Assembly (NCBI GenBank): GCA_947396885.1
Contig: OX377202.1
Location: 70,714,643-70,778,642 of the forward strand
Reading direction: 5' to 3'
DNA length: 64,000 nucleotides
DNA from: Heligmosomoides polygyrus polygyrus
Taxonomy: Eukaryota; Nematoda; Chromadorea; Rhabditida; Heligmosomidae
Numbering within the stretch: the first letter of the stretch is position 1; every line of letters starts with the position of its first letter. This document shows positions 23,483-33,430 of the stretch, in pieces. The position numbers and the translations under genes were made by a program. The notes beneath the pieces were generated by a model. It was not told where the DNA came from. It searched no databases and saw only the letters and a list, made by a program, of their open reading frames with translations.

Positions 23483-24386
23483 TATTGAAAATGATGAACT
23501 TCAAAATAATCGACAATTTCAGCAGGCTTCAATAGGTTTGGCTAACTGTTTTGTTCAAAAATCCAATATTTCGAATGCTAGTGTATGGGTAAATCGCGGC
23601 GCACCGGAAATGCTCGTAATTCTCTCCAGCGCTTACATCACGGAAACATGTACACTATCCTCACTAGGCCCAGGCAAAGTACAGCGGAACAGCAAGAGGT
23701 CTGGGCATTCCGCTGAAAGCCAGTGAAAGAAGCGGCCGTGTTGACTGCGACGGTGATTTAGACGTCAGATAGCACTGAGTCCTCCGACGCGGGGCTTCGT
23801 GCTGCGGTAAATAAGCGGTTAGACAGAACAAATTCCTCGCCGGCGATTTGAATGCAAACGCGACAGCCCGAAACAACTCGGCGAGAAGAGCCCTTCGAGC
23901 ATCGTTTTCTTCCGCATCCATCTAGGATTGCCTGTTTTCCCACGTGAGCACCATAGAAAAACATGCGCTCCCATCATTTCGAGCGCTGCTGCTTGTTTAA
24001 ATGACTATTTATTTATTTAGCTACTTATTTACATACACACAACGCGGCCCATTGACACTGAATGCAAACCAAGCATAAACTGTCTATGCCCAATTTATTA
24101 ATCATAAAAAATTAAAACAATTAAAAGCCTATCATTGGAATGTTACCGATCAGAAAAGCAGCTTCCCGATTTTTTGTTGGCGTTGTGCAAATTATTTAAA
24201 ATACGTTCAGCAGCCGAAAACATCCTCTCCGTCTCAACTGTTCCAGGTGGCGAGCGAGAGTGTTTTGGGAAAAGCACTGTTAAGCGAGGATAGGCATCCT
24301 ACGAAGGAGTCAGACCAGAATTTAAGTGAACTCCTTGACGCGCTGGACGGCTGGATGAAGAGTTTTCTACCTAACAAATAGATGTA
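23483..24386. other. no recognised feature
   Basis: Spacer between SINE copies. Open frames at 23664-23964 (minus) show no family signature. Confidence 0.45.
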
Positions 24387-24667
24387 TAAAGGATGACCTT
24401 AAGACCATGTTCAATCCCTGTTGGGATGCGCCACGCATTCTGCTTCTAGGGATGAAGACGATTTGAATGCGTTTTTGGCCTGTACAAAGAGCTGCGGTGG
24501 ACAGCCGAGGAACAACTCAGCATTTTATCTTTCTCAGACAAGACTGCTACTAATTCTCCCACCCCGAAAGGTAGGACGGTGTGGTTGGCCGGGGTGGGTA
24601 ATCCGAACCAAGAACAGTATCGGGTGCACACCACAGCCTGCACCTCCTGCACTACATGAAATGCGCC
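24387..24667 (-). mobile_element. tRNA-derived SINE, copy 4
   Basis: Diverged minus-strand copy. It keeps ATAAAGGATGACC at the tail side, GGGATGCGCCACGCATTCTG in the body and CGGGTGCAC in the head. Head sequence beyond the A-box is eroded. Confidence 0.75.
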
Positions 24668-24993
24668 ATAGAAGATAGCAAGGGAACAGATATAAAAAAG
24701 GATCCGCGCGCTCTACGTGGTATCACGACAGCAGGCTCTTATGGTTAGGTCCAACTCAAACAATGACATTGGACTCAATACCCTTCCGCCACTCACGGCT
24801 GTGATAGTACGGATTTCTTTTGTTTATTCTTGTTGACTTTAATAGTTTTTAGAAGCAGAACTAATTGGGAGAGCGAGGACTGCAAAATTAGTGAAGACAA
24901 AGAGGAGAAGTGAGAAGAAAACAGTCCGTCAAAAATTTCGTCAAATTTTTGAAAATTTCCATTGAGTCGTTAAGTTCGTTAAATGATAACCGT
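24668..24993. other. no recognised feature
   Basis: AT-leaning spacer between a SINE and a LINE fragment. Confidence 0.5.
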
Positions 24994-25245
24994 TAAATGC
25001 GCACCCTTGATCGCTACCGGCCGCACGACGGCTGTGTAAATCTTCGACTTTAAACGCTCTGGTGTCTTCCTATAGCAAAGCACGCCAGTCAACGAGCGCC
25101 ACTTGGACCAAGCTGCACTCACGCGTGAGTTCACTTCAGTCATCAGATTGCCGTCAGATGCTACTGCTGATCCCAGGTACTCAAAGACAGAAACTCGATG
25201 TCGTTGACCTTGATGAAGCTGGACTCGGTAACGGGTAGTTGTCAT
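24994..25245 (-). pseudogene. LINE (RTE/BovB-like) reverse transcriptase fragment
   Basis: Open on the minus strand for ~85 codons. It reads RVSVFEYLGSAVASDGNL, then VSAAWSKWRSLTGVL, then RLKSKIYTAVVRPVA. This is the thumb/connection region downstream of the YADD box in RTE/BovB-like LINEs, where FKYLGS and AWxKWR are family landmarks. No catalytic motif is included. It belongs to a different RTE-like family from the element starting 70 bases to the right, and is in opposite orientation. Confidence 0.8.
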
Positions 25246-25303
25246 AACATTAAGTTGTTGCGAAAGTTCATGCCATCTTTTGAATGTGCTTTTTTCTCAC
25301 TAA

Positions 25304-25314
25304 CGCTACCTTAT
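25304..25314. repeat. target-site duplication, left copy
   Basis: CGCTACCTTAT, identical to 28720-28730; brackets the RTE insertion. Confidence 0.85.
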
Positions 25315-25323
25315 CCACGGATC

Positions 25324-25364
25324 TCCCTCGATAGAGAGCCTTCGGGCTCTCTTGTTAAGAGGGA
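25324..25364 (+). promoter_or_regulatory. two-tier hairpin in RTE 5'UTR
   Basis: An inner 8-bp stem, AGAGAGCC/GGCTCTCT (25333-25352), is capped by a TTCG tetraloop closed by C-G. An outer TCCCTC/GAGGGA pair is at 25324-25329 and 25359-25364. It lies within 10 bases of the element's 5' end. Some RTE elements begin with an HDV-like self-cleaving ribozyme; I could not complete that fold here. Confidence 0.6.
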
Positions 25365-25739
25365 TCTCGGGCCGCTTGTCGCAGGGCCACGTGGCGCGTC
25401 CCCGGGTGGTGGATAGGGGAATTAAACGCGAACCAAATGCGACCGTGTACTGCCCAGAGACGCAGGAGGGATGCAGAGGATGGACTCCTTGCTCCTGCTG
25501 TGTCGGGTCGACGCGTTCCTTGTGAGCAGCATGTTCATGCACAGTGTGCGTGGATGTGTCCGTGACTGTGCGGATTGTAACTGTGTCGGCCCGGCCAAAA
25601 GCTTGCACTCGGTAGACTGGGAGTACATGTAAGGCGACTCGAGGCCGCCGTAAGTCCCGCCCCGTCCCTTCGGGCAGTCTGGCTGGCTGCCCGGAGTTCT
25701 TCGCCCGCACGACAGAGCCTGACTAGCTACCCGTGTTGT

Positions 25740-26398
25740 ATGGAAGTCAAACACAGCAGCACTAAAGGGCCTCATTCCCCTGACCCCGAAAGAGCCCCCA
25801 TTTCTGCAGCGATGGGAAGGACGAGTACGGAGAGGCTGCTAAAATCTCAGGGCCTAACCAGGCTGTGCAAACTGAGAAGGACTAGGATGACGATCTGTAC
25901 TTACAAAGCCCGCACGCTTGCGTCGGAAGCATCCGTCGAGGACCTGATGATGCAAACCAGGAAGATCAAGTACGACGTCATCGGACTGACCGAGACGAGA
26001 AGACACCACCCCCTACACGCCGCCTACGACTCCGGAGAAGAACTGTTCCTCGGAACATGCGACAGCAGGGGAGTAGGCGGCGTTGGTGTCCTCGTCAACA
26101 CGCACTTGGCCATGAACATCGATTCGTACGAGTCTCTGACAAGTCGAATCGGACGTCTGCGACTGAAGCGATGTGGCTCCGTGCCAGCCTTGACTGTGTT
26201 CGTCGCGTATGCCCCAACATCCGACTGCGACGACGAAGACGTCGAGGCCTTCTACGTGGAGCTGGAGAAGTTCTATAAGGAAGATCACACCTTCTACAAG
26301 GTGATCGTCGGCGACTTCAACGCCAAGATCGGGCCACGAAGGTCGCCGGAAGAACTTCACATCGGAACCCACGGTTTGGAGTGGAACGAGCAAGGCTG
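25740..26398 (+). pseudogene. RTE ORF, APE-type endonuclease part
   Basis: Open frame whose first ~219 residues are the endonuclease that nicks target DNA. Seen: ICTYKARTL (residues 52-60) where the family has TYNARTL, so the conserved Asn of motif I is Lys (residue 56); LTETRR (83-88) with the catalytic Glu; FVAYAPT (154-160); GDFNAK (191-196). The SDH motif is in the next frame (GSDHRLL, ~26577). After WNEQG the frame leaves the protein; a ~7-base deletion near 26395 explains the shift. The loss of Asn and the frameshift mean no active nuclease. The initiating ATG at 25740 or the later one at 25888 are both plausible. Confidence 0.85.
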
Positions 26399-28732
26399 TC
26401 TGAGTTTATCATGTCGACCAAGACCATCCACGGAAACTCGCAGTTCCAGAAGCCTCCCTCCCTACGATGGACCTGGGAATCCCCCGGTGGCCAGTTCCAC
26501 AACGAGATCGATCACATCATCTTCAATCGCAAGTATTGCCTGACCGATGTCTCCGTTGTCCCCAAGTTCTACACGGGATCAGACCACCGCCTCCTTCGCG
26601 CGAGGTTCCGCTTTTCGCGTCAAGGAGAGAAGGCCGCGAAGTTCAAGAACAGGAATCCCAGAACGACCATCAACTGGGATCTCTACACCTCTCTTGTCGG
26701 CCTTTGGGAAGATGCCGTCATGGACAACGTCGACGAGGAATACGATCGCTTCGTGCACCATCTCCACGATAGTGCTAAGGGAGCCGAGAGCTTGAAGACC
26801 ACCAAGAGACGCCTGTCTCCGGAAACTCTCGAGCTGATACGCCAGCGTGAAGCAGCACGAGCGTCAGGCAACTACCAACTGACGTCCGAGCTTGCAAAGC
26901 TATGCAGAGCGGCGATAAAGGAAGATCTGAAGGAGAGAAGGGCGGAAGTGTTGGCTGAAGCAGCAGAGGCAGGGCTGAGCATCCGCAATGCCCGCCGGAA
27001 CTTCGCCAACTTCAAGACCAAGATGACCGCTCTCCGACGTCCTGACGGAACCATCACCTCTTCCAGAAGGACCATGGAGAAAGTCATTCACGACTTCTAC
27101 TCCGATCTCTTCGATAGCCACGTCCACCTGCCCCCATGCCATCTTCCGCAGGATGGATACGTCGTCCCCTCTGTTCTCTCTTCCGAAATCCGACACGCCA
27201 TCTCGTCGGTGAAGAAACGTACAGCACCAGGTTCTGACAGGATCAGAGCTGAACACCTGAAGAACCTCCCGCCAGCGCTCATCAACACCTTGGCGCGGCT
27301 CTTCACACGCTACCTGTCCGAATGCTAGGTTCCATCTCAGTGGAAGACCAGCAAGACCGTTTTGCTGTACAAGAAGGGAGACGTGCACGACATTGGCAAC
27401 TAGATCTGCCTGCTGTCCGTAGTCTACAAGCTGTTCACTCGAGTCATCCTGAATAGGATTAGTAGAACGCTGGACGAAGGACAGCCATGCGAACAAGCAG
27501 GATTTCGGAGAGGATTCAGCACGATCGACCACATGCACACCATTACGAAGCTCATCGAAGTGTCGCGAGAGTACAAGCTGCCGCTGTGCCTTACGTTCAT
27601 TGACCTGAAGAAGGCATTCGACTCCATCGAGACTGAAGCGGTCATGAAAGCCCTGCTCACCCAGGGCGTTCCTACTCAGTACATCAGAGTCCTTCGAGAG
27701 CTGTACAGTGGATTCACGACCAAGATCTCACCATTCTACAACGACGTCGTCATTGACGTGAAGAGAGGGGTTCGTCAAGGGGATGCCATATCCCCGAAGC
27801 TCTTCAGCGCCACCCTCGAACACGTCATGCGCGAACTAGAATGGGAAGACATGGGAGTGAAGGTCGACGGCCGGCAACTGCACCATCTTCGCTTCGCTGA
27901 CGACATCGTGCTCATAACACCGAGCATCAGTCAGGCGGAACGAATGCTGGCCGACTTCGATCGTGTATGTGGAAGCGTTGGACTGCAGCTGAATCTTACG
28001 AAGACGATGTTCATGAAGAACGGATGGGTTTCTGATGCCCCATTCTCGCTCCACGGAACTAACATCTCCGAATGCTCCAGCTATGTGTATCTGGGTCGCG
28101 AAGTCAACATGACCAACGACCTAGCACCAGAGCTGAGCAGGAGGAAACGAGCGGCTTGGGGAGCTTTCAAGAGCGTCGAAGAAGTCGTGAAGAAAACGAA
28201 GAACGTCCGACTCCGTGCCCACCTATTTGACTCCACTGTTCTTCCTGCCCTAACATACGCCTCAGAGACCTGGGCTATACGAAAGCAGGATGAACACGCG
28301 ATCAGCGTCGCGCAGCGTGGAATCGAGAGGACGATGCTCGGAGTGACACGACTCACGCAAGTGAGAGAAGGCCTCCGGAGTTCCGAGCTTCGCCGACATT
28401 CGAAGATCAGAGACGCTGTCGCATGGGCCGAGTCGTCGAAAATTAGGTGGGCCGGCCACGTAATGCGATTCGCAGACACCCGCTGGACGAGAGCCGTCAC
28501 AGATTGGATTCCGCGGGATGTCAAAAGAACACCAGGACGCCCACCAACGCGTTGGTCGGACTTCTTCGTGAAAGCCCTGAACGACCGATATGACGCTCTT
28601 CGTGTCTCTCGAGCGAGGAGGATCCATTGGACCACTCTGGCACGCGACAGGGACGAATGGAGACGCTGCCGCTCGAGCAAGTCGATGATCAACGGGACGA
28701 CAGGTGATACAGGTGACAGCGCTACCTTATAG
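26399..28732 (+). pseudogene. RTE ORF, reverse transcriptase part
   Basis: One continuous frame interrupted by TAG at 27326-27328 and 27401-27403. It opens with LSEFIMSTKTIHGNSQF (end of the nuclease), then SDH, a ~200-residue linker, KRTAPGSDRIR, and the RT palm: FIDLKKAFDS (motif A), GVRQGDAISPKLF (motif B), FADDIVLI (motif C) and LGLQLN-type motif D. The C-terminal region contains KIRWAGHVMRF and GRPPTRWSDFF, usual in this family. The catalytic Asp residues are intact; the stop codons inactivate it. Near the end another frame reads PLEQVDDQRDD then stop, probably the original terminus. The present frame runs out of the element, and its stop codon (28730-28732) starts on the last base of the target duplication. 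Confidence 0.9.
28720..28730. repeat. target-site duplication, right copy
   Basis: CGCTACCTTAT, identical to 25304-25314. Confidence 0.85.
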
Positions 28733-28837
28733 CAACCTATCTTTTGTTCACATGAAGAGATCAGGTATGAGTAGGTTTACTATTGCTGCTAGCTACTCAC
28801 TTTCGCGTAACTCCTTCTAGAAAAACGGAGCTTTCAA

Positions 28838-29675
28838 AGAAGTACATCCAAGGTCTCTTATTGTATGACTTCAAATTTGGGGAGTCTGCAGCCGCTTCCT
28901 GCCGTCCCATCAATGGTGCATTTGGGGAGGGCACAGTGTCCAATCGCATTGCACGAGAATGATTATCACGCTTTCGCAAGATGAGTTTAACCTTCGAGGT
29001 TCGTTCGGGTCAGGACGTGAATCCGATGTTGACAACGACCGACTGCGACAGCTGGTGGATTTGGACCCACAGCGGACCACTCGTGAACTTACGCTCAAGT
29101 CCATCACCACAGGAGATGCGAAGCGGTGCCTGTAAGTCAACATAAAGAGGAGCAGACACTGGTTTCACAAGGGTGATCAGCCTGAGCCACAGCCAAAGGA
29201 GGGTCCTCACCCCGTCAAGATCATGCTTTCTGTTTGGTGGGATTACAAAGGTGTCATCTACTGCGAGCTGCTGATCCGTAACGAAACTCTAACAGCGGAC
29301 TGGTTCTTCCAGCAGCTGGATAGACCGGCCGCCAAGATCGCAGAAAAGCGTCCAAATCATGGCACAATCCGATTCTTGCACGGCAATGCTCGACCACCTA
29401 TTGTAAGAATGACTCGCCAAAAGCTTCTCGACCTGGGAAGTGCAGCCTCACGCACCGTACAGCCCAGATTGCACCAACAGACTACCACCTTTTCTCGTCT
29501 CTCTCCAATGCAATGCAAGCAAAAACATTCGATGATGAGGGCGACATGGAACGCTGACTAGCTGGCTGGCTTTTTCGAATCAGAGCCAGAAAAGTTCAAT
29601 CCTGACGGGATCGGGAGTCTGCCTAAAATGTGGAGAAGAGTGATAGAACATGATGGCGATTACTTCGTTCCTTGA
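28838..29675 (+). pseudogene. mariner transposase pseudogene, internally deleted
   Basis: Frame-shifted remains of a DD34D transposase (cut-and-paste at TA). The N-terminal helix-turn-helix part is recognisable (LLYDFKFGESAAA, then GAFGEGTVSNR, then SDVDNDRLRQLVDLDP). It jumps from TTRELTLKS straight to TTGDAKRCL, so ~75 codons are missing. The C-terminal part is well preserved (IMLSVWWDYKGVIYCELL, IAEKRPNHGTIRFLH, APTDYHLFSSLSNAMQ, RRVIEHDGDYFVP stop). First Asp present (29115-29117), second replaced by Gly in FLHGNARP (29382-29384), third present (29480-29482). Deletion, frameshifts and the lost Asp make it inactive. Confidence 0.88.
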
Positions 29676-29715
29676 AGTGTTTTGCTTTTTTGTAAAACTA
29701 AAAAATCTGGTGTCT

Positions 29716-30774
29716 TGAAAATGCCGACAACTTCTGCAACAATCTAATATCTCCATAAAATGACTGTGCTGATTGATTTATGCTTCTTTCAAAGTTTGAA
29801 GGTTAAAACTCATCAATGCTCGTGGCAAAATGCAGGATTACTAAGAAATGCTGGCACTATTTGAAAGGTTCTAAAATTGCTGCTAGTTAAGCCTTTAAAG
29901 ATGTTAGAGGCAAATATGAAAGCACATGGAAGCGAGATTTCTCTGTGAGGTGCAAATAGTCAAGATTGGACCGTGCTACATCTGAAAGCTTTCATTTCCG
30001 ACTCGATTGACCGTGCATGGGCTGAACGCTTGTTACAATTCTGATGCTACATGGCCACATAAACCTTTGATGTTCTTCTTTTAACGTTTAGAACTTGAAG
30101 ATCACGTGAAAGACACTTGACATGCAAGTTTATTGACCGCACAATTTAAGTGTGAGCAAAAGTCCCATTTTCCAAGATGGATTAAGTGGACTGATGACGC
30201 AACATTCGAGCTGAATTGAGAGGTTAAATATAGCTGCTATGCAACGAAAAACGTTAAAGAAGCACAGCGCAGGTCAATGTGGCAAAGTAGTAACCAGACT
30301 GTAACAAGCATTCAGCCCATGCACAATCTATCGAGTCTGAAATGCAAGATTTCAGGAAGGGCATAGCGCAATCTTGCCTTTTTACATGCCGTAGAAACCC
30401 TGTGCTTTCATACGAGCCTCAAACATCTTCTAACGCTCCACTAGTAGCAATCTTAAAATCTTTCAAACAGTATCTTCATTTTTTGCAAGCCGTAGTGTGT
30501 TATATGCGTTTTATACTTTAAAAGAAGCACAAATCAATTGATACGCCCACTTTGCGAAGAGATTATGACAAGTATTCAAGCTAAAGACACTCAATCGAGT
30601 GTAAAATACAAAATTTCAGACGAGTGCATGGCGCGTTCCACCGCTCATGCGTCGAGAAATTTCTATTTCTCTAAGCTTTCATAAGAGCCCTTAACTTTTT
30701 TTTATTAACTTTACTGTAGGCAAAGTTATCACCTTTCAAGCAGTGTATACATTTTTCGAGACACCCTGTATATA
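29716..30774. mobile_element. foldback element A, left arm truncated
   Basis: The left half is an inverted, diverged copy of the right half; e.g. TTGATTTATGCTTCTTT on the left answers the complement of AAAAGAAGCACAAATCAA on the right. The right end reads TTCGAGACACCCTGTATA, whose complement TACAGGGTGTC looks like a Tc1/mariner-type terminus at a TA. The left terminus is missing and the element starts directly after the mariner pseudogene. It carries no coding capacity. The same family lies at 51222-57066 and 39659-39750. Confidence 0.75.
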
Positions 30775-30879
30775 ACTATCACCTGCTATACACCCTACCT
30801 CCTATAACCTGATTACACTTCGGCACCGTAGGCAAGATCTAAAAGGGTATGACCTTGTCATCCCCCTGTTTATAAGATG
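30775..30879. other. no recognised feature
   Basis: Short spacer. Confidence 0.5.
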
Positions 30880-31486
30880 CCTAGCGGCCGCCAAACGTCT
30901 GGTTGGGCAAACCCCGAGAATAGAACAACCCTATCCCATTCTTCCTCCATTATCCTTTAGGCTTTCCTACTTTTATTAAGTAAAAACCCGTTTTACTATA
31001 TAATAGCTCAGTGCAACGGGATATTGTGGGTCAGAACCTTCACTGCTCCTATGAAGCCCATCAACCCTCTATCGCATGTCTCCGATTTCTTCTCCAAAGC
31101 GCTCGTTCTCTAGGTGTCGAGAAACAGGTAATGAGTGTCCCAATCCGGTGCTTAATCAGCAAAACCATAGTTAAAATTAATCAGTATTGGTCGACACCGC
31201 TTACGGTTCGACGGCAGTAATACTCCTCCGAATCCCATAGTCACTCTCCCTACCTCTTCCCAATCCCCTCCCAGCTAATACTTCCTTACCTATGTGCTGG
31301 CAAAGAAACGGAGTGAGAGTCAAGCACGCACATGTGACACTGAGTATTCCGCTCTACAATATTCCGCTGCACTAATCTATAAATTAAAACCAGTTTTTCA
31401 CATAACAAAAGTAAGAAGGAAGATTGGGTTGTTCTATTCTCGGGGTTTGGGGGCGAAGCCCCCAACCAGACGTTTGCGGCCGCTAG
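30880..31486. mobile_element. inverted-repeat element with GCGGCCGC ends
   Basis: 30882-30957 (AGCGGCCGCCAAACGTCTGG, then TTGGGCAAACCCCGAGAATA) is answered in reverse complement by 31409-31486 (GGTTGTTCTATTCTCGGGGT, then CCAGACGTTTGCGGCCGCT). The interior has no ORF of note. Copies of the AGCGGCCGCTAAACTTCTGG end also occur singly at 31881 and, eroded, at 32349. Class unknown. Confidence 0.7.
31448..31464. other. GC-rich hairpin
   Basis: TGGGGGCGAAGCCCCCA: 7-bp stem including a T-A base, 3-base loop, just inside the right inverted repeat. The left arm lacks it. Confidence 0.85.
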
Positions 31487-31880
31487 GCCGCTGAAGGTCT
31501 GGTAGTAAGGTTACTGGTATGTGAGGCATTCCAGTCCAGGATTTCTATTCCTTTTCTTCTTCTAGCTCGAGTGGTGGCCAGTGGAAGATCAGAATCCTAA
31601 CGGCAAAAAGTATTGCAAGATATGGTCTCTCTACTTATCGACAAGGATCCGGGTTTTTCAAGTTCTCGAAGAAAAACGTTCTACGTAGCTCTTTGGGGCA
31701 GTACGAAAGACTCGTTGACAGGTATCTCCAGGACGCTTCTCAGTCTATCCCATTCAGATGACTTCAAAATGTTTTTCTCACTGTTGCTTTAAATTCTATT
31801 TGCTACCCGTACTTTAACTGTTTATCCGTGGCCTCCAACTAAAAATTGAATAAATATAAATGAACTAGACGTTCAGAGGC
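31487..31880. other. no recognised feature
   Basis: Spacer between two copies of the GCGGCCGC end; nothing coding. Confidence 0.45.
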
Positions 31881-32366
31881 CCAGCGGCCGCTAAACTTCT
31901 GGTGGGGGAGAGGGGGAGGCTTTGCCCTCAAACACCGGAGACACATCGTCTGACCACGAATTTTTGTGCGGCGCGATGTCCGTGACAGATCTTTTGAACC
32001 TGGGACGTCCTCTACGCGTCTTCTGAATCCGGTCCGGAGGCCTGTTCCCCCTTATCGGACTCTTCTTACTGATTGGGGGCTAGTCTCATTTTCCTGGTCC
32101 CACCTTCTGGTTCCTTTCCTCCTTTCACCTATTGAATCCACCCCCCCCCCTTATCGCTCCCGTCTTACTGGATCCGCCGCACGGTTGTAACACACGTTTA
32201 TAATCCGTCTCCTGAAGCGGTCTCTCCTTGCGCGACATCGGTCACACGTCATCAGAACCCGAACGCCTGTTGCACGACGTCGGTGACACGTCTTTTGAAG
32301 TCAACGACGTCATTGAAAGGCCTCGGACAGACGTACGGACAGATAAACAGACGAACAGCCGCTAAA
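31881..32366. repeat. repeat with GCGGCCGC-type ends and CGACGTC minisatellite
   Basis: Begins AGCGGCCGCTAAACTTCTGG and contains a C/T-rich stretch with a run of about ten C's (near 32140-32150). Units at 32215-32330 carry CGACATCGGTCACACGTC and CGACGTCGGTGACACGTC, each followed by a GAA(C/G) stretch. It ends near ACAGCCGCTAAATCTTTGAT, an eroded direct copy of its start. Related to 2100-2310. Confidence 0.55.
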
Positions 32367-32544
32367 TCTTTGATATATAGTGTGGTAGAATAGGATAGGA
32401 TTTCTTTGTATCAAACGATTATGGAATATTTGAATGCAACGAAATCTGCCCACCGGTTGCTTCTCAAGGATTACCATCTGTCGCTATCACTGCTTTGATA
32501 AGCCGTATAGTTATTGTTATCAAATATAGTTATAGGTATATCAT

Positions 32545-33430
32545 GTTCACGTGAATTGGACACTTTTCACAGGTCGAGTTGGATACTTTTCACGTCAAAT
32601 TGTCCATTCTTTTAAGGTAGTCTAAGGCTTATGAAATCAAAGCGAGCTTTTTCAAATCGAAATGACCTTCTTACAGGTTAAAAAACAGACTTTCTAAAAC
32701 GGTTGGAATAATTTTTTCTTAATGGAAAATTTCTTATAATTTTCTTTGAAATTTTTTAGTTTAGCTAACCGAATGAATAATATTGAATAGTTGAATAAAA
32801 TGTTTACTTCTTGAAAATGAATAACCTAAACTTCATTCTGAAGCTCGACAGGACAGCTATCATTTAGTGCATTAAAAATCAGATCCCGCCTGGCACTCGA
32901 AAAGCTCTTCACGATTTTTCTTTGAATGGTAGTGCAAATGCTGCTCATATGAAGCATCAAAGTGAGGATATGTGTGTTCCTAACAAATGTTTTTGTTATA
33001 TCGTTTACAGGTGTCAGAAATTAGAGAAAAAGAGGAGAGGGGAGAAAAAGACAGAAATTTTGCTATCAATCGAATAAAAATCGCGACGTTCTCGTCGAGG
33101 GCAATGCGCAATTTTTTCTTTTGAAACTAAAAATAGCCGTCTTCCTGGTCTTGATAACAAGCGTTAACTCATATTTAAAAAAAATAAGAATTTTATAAAA
33201 TTTCAAATAATGTGATCACTTACTGAATAGGTCAAGTAAACTCCAAAGAAGGTTACACTAAAATTTTCATTGGGTAAAATAATTATTTCAACATTTTTGG
33301 AAATTCTTTAGCTTAATGTGGAAGAGGCTCAGTTCAATTTCGAAGAGTTCGCAGCATTGATTGCGAAAGTCTTAATCAGCATAGCAGAGTGTCCCATTGG
33401 ACGTGAAGTGTCCAATTCAACGTGAAAATT
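32545..33430. mobile_element. non-autonomous inverted-repeat element, ~0.9 kb
   Basis: Left end TTCACGTGAATTGGACACTT (32546-32565) is matched by the reverse complement of AAGTGTCCAATTCAACGTGAA (33406-33426). Inner arms also pair (GGAATAATTTTTTCTTAATGG against the complement of 33265-33310). No ORF. Partial relatives are at 9700-9950 (right half) and 45680-46010 (left half). Confidence 0.75.

Larger units (their letters stand above)
25315..28719 (+). mobile_element. full-length RTE-clade non-LTR retrotransposon (inactivated)
   Basis: A 3.4-kb element bounded by an identical 11-bp target-site duplication. Order: ~425-base 5'UTR with hairpins, APE-type endonuclease, reverse transcriptase, C-terminal Cys-poor tail, and a short 3' tail of two ACAGGTGAY repeats. 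This is the compact layout of RTE elements. The protein closely resembles RTE copies I know from hookworms. It is dead: a frameshift between nuclease and RT, two in-frame TAG codons, and a frameshift near the C-terminus. It is more GC-rich than the flanks. Confidence 0.9.

Noticed and set aside
23274..23726. 150-codon open frame as a gene
   Set aside because: Its first ~70 codons are SINE copy 3 and the remainder has no recognisable domain.
25306..25775. Minus-strand 117- and 134-codon frames over the RTE 5'UTR
   Set aside because: Antisense frames in GC-rich element sequence; no motif, and they cross the element boundary.
27533..28732. Treating the 399-codon frame as an intact RT gene
   Set aside because: It is only the downstream part of the RTE ORF after an in-frame TAG; the upstream RT motifs and nuclease lie beyond two stops and a frameshift.
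31441..31490. Helitron 3' end (hairpin followed by CTAG)
   Set aside because: A hairpin and a CTAG are nearby, but the same end is mirrored at 30880 as an inverted repeat, which Helitrons lack, and no Rep/helicase remnant is seen.
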